Source: JAYWIG01 sp043789035 (GTDB taxonomy: Bacteria; Pseudomonadota; Gammaproteobacteria; Burkholderiales; Burkholderiaceae_E). From it: 6,699 bases of DNA. The position numbers and the translations under genes are program-made. The notes beneath the pieces are model-generated. The model worked only from the letters and a program-made list of their open reading frames with translations, was not told the origin of the DNA and made no database searches. Shown piece after piece: positions 6,540 to 6,699 of this stretch. The stretch covers positions 1 to 6,699 of the forward strand of contig JAYWIG010000322.1 in the NCBI GenBank assembly GCA_043789035.1, written 5' to 3'. Within the stretch, counting starts at the first letter, position 1, and every line of letters begins with the position of its first letter.

Positions 6540-6699
6540 GTGGAAGCGACAGACATAGAAAGCCGGATAGAAGCTTTAAAGCAGAAGCTTCGATTATGGG
6601 CGCATGCATACTATGTGCTCGATGCGCCCGAGGTGCCCGACTCTGAGTATGATCGCTACTTTCGAGAGCTAGAAGCATTGGAGCTTGCTAACCCACACC
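6540..6699 (+). CDS. ligA: NAD+-dependent DNA ligase LigA, N-terminal fragment cut by window edge
   Basis: Only the first 53 codons are present. They match domain Ia of bacterial NAD+-dependent DNA ligase, which grips the nicotinamide mononucleotide half of NAD+ during enzyme adenylation; the whole enzyme seals nicks in replication and repair. The diagnostic stretch is AYYVLDAPEVPDSEYD (23-38). By alignment to E. coli LigA, Tyr24, Asp34, Tyr37 and Asp38 match Tyr22, Asp32, Tyr35 and Asp36, while Tyr25 replaces His23. The lysine nucleophile and all later domains lie outside the window. The GTG at 6540 gives an N-terminus only about two residues longer than that of E. coli and starts 1 nt after the zipA stop, suggesting translational coupling. 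No Shine-Dalgarno is evident. The frame is also open upstream to an ATG at 6486 inside zipA, which would add 18 residues and is less likely. Confidence 0.93.
   Translation, partial: MEATDIESRIEALKQKLRLWAHAYYVLDAPEVPDSEYDRYFRELEALELANPH

Noticed and set aside
1..6699. A novel defence, mobile or biosynthetic system.
   Set aside because: Every substantial frame belongs to a known housekeeping family in a coherent chromosomal order, with no integrase, transposase, terminal repeats or anomalous genes.

Overview
The window looks like a chromosomal housekeeping segment from a betaproteobacterium, most likely Burkholderiales, with a base composition near 50% GC. The evidence is the co-directional order smc, zipA-type gene, ligA, with dapC on the opposite strand. 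In addition, the SMC protein reads from its first residues like Burkholderiales SMC, QueF is the short single-domain type, and the ZipA-like protein ends in a C-terminal tail typical of the betaproteobacterial form. The genus is not resolved.

Left part, minus strand: queF (1143-1562) is followed after 9 nt by dapC (start at 1133, running off the left edge). The close spacing suggests one transcript. The products belong to unrelated pathways: queuosine tRNA modification, and the succinylase branch of lysine/diaminopimelate synthesis.

Middle: a 148-nt divergent intergenic region (1563-1710) carries promoter-like sequences for both directions. They share one A/T element, TATTATA, that reads as a -10 box on either strand.

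Right part, plus strand: smc (1711-5244), a zipA-like gene (best start 5270, end 6538) and the first 53 codons of ligA (from a GTG at 6540). Gaps of 25 nt and 1 nt indicate an operon. It joins chromosome organisation (SMC), divisome anchoring (the ZipA-type FtsZ-binding protein) and DNA strand sealing (NAD+-dependent ligase).

All five genes are recognisable and appear intact where they lie inside the window. I saw no mobile element, CRISPR array, tRNA or rRNA, and no undescribed multigene system. The second-look items are small-scale: the shared bidirectional -10, the weak or absent Shine-Dalgarno sequences, a perfect 9-bp inverted repeat inside dapC, parS-like and KOPS-like words, and the start choice of zipA and ligA.
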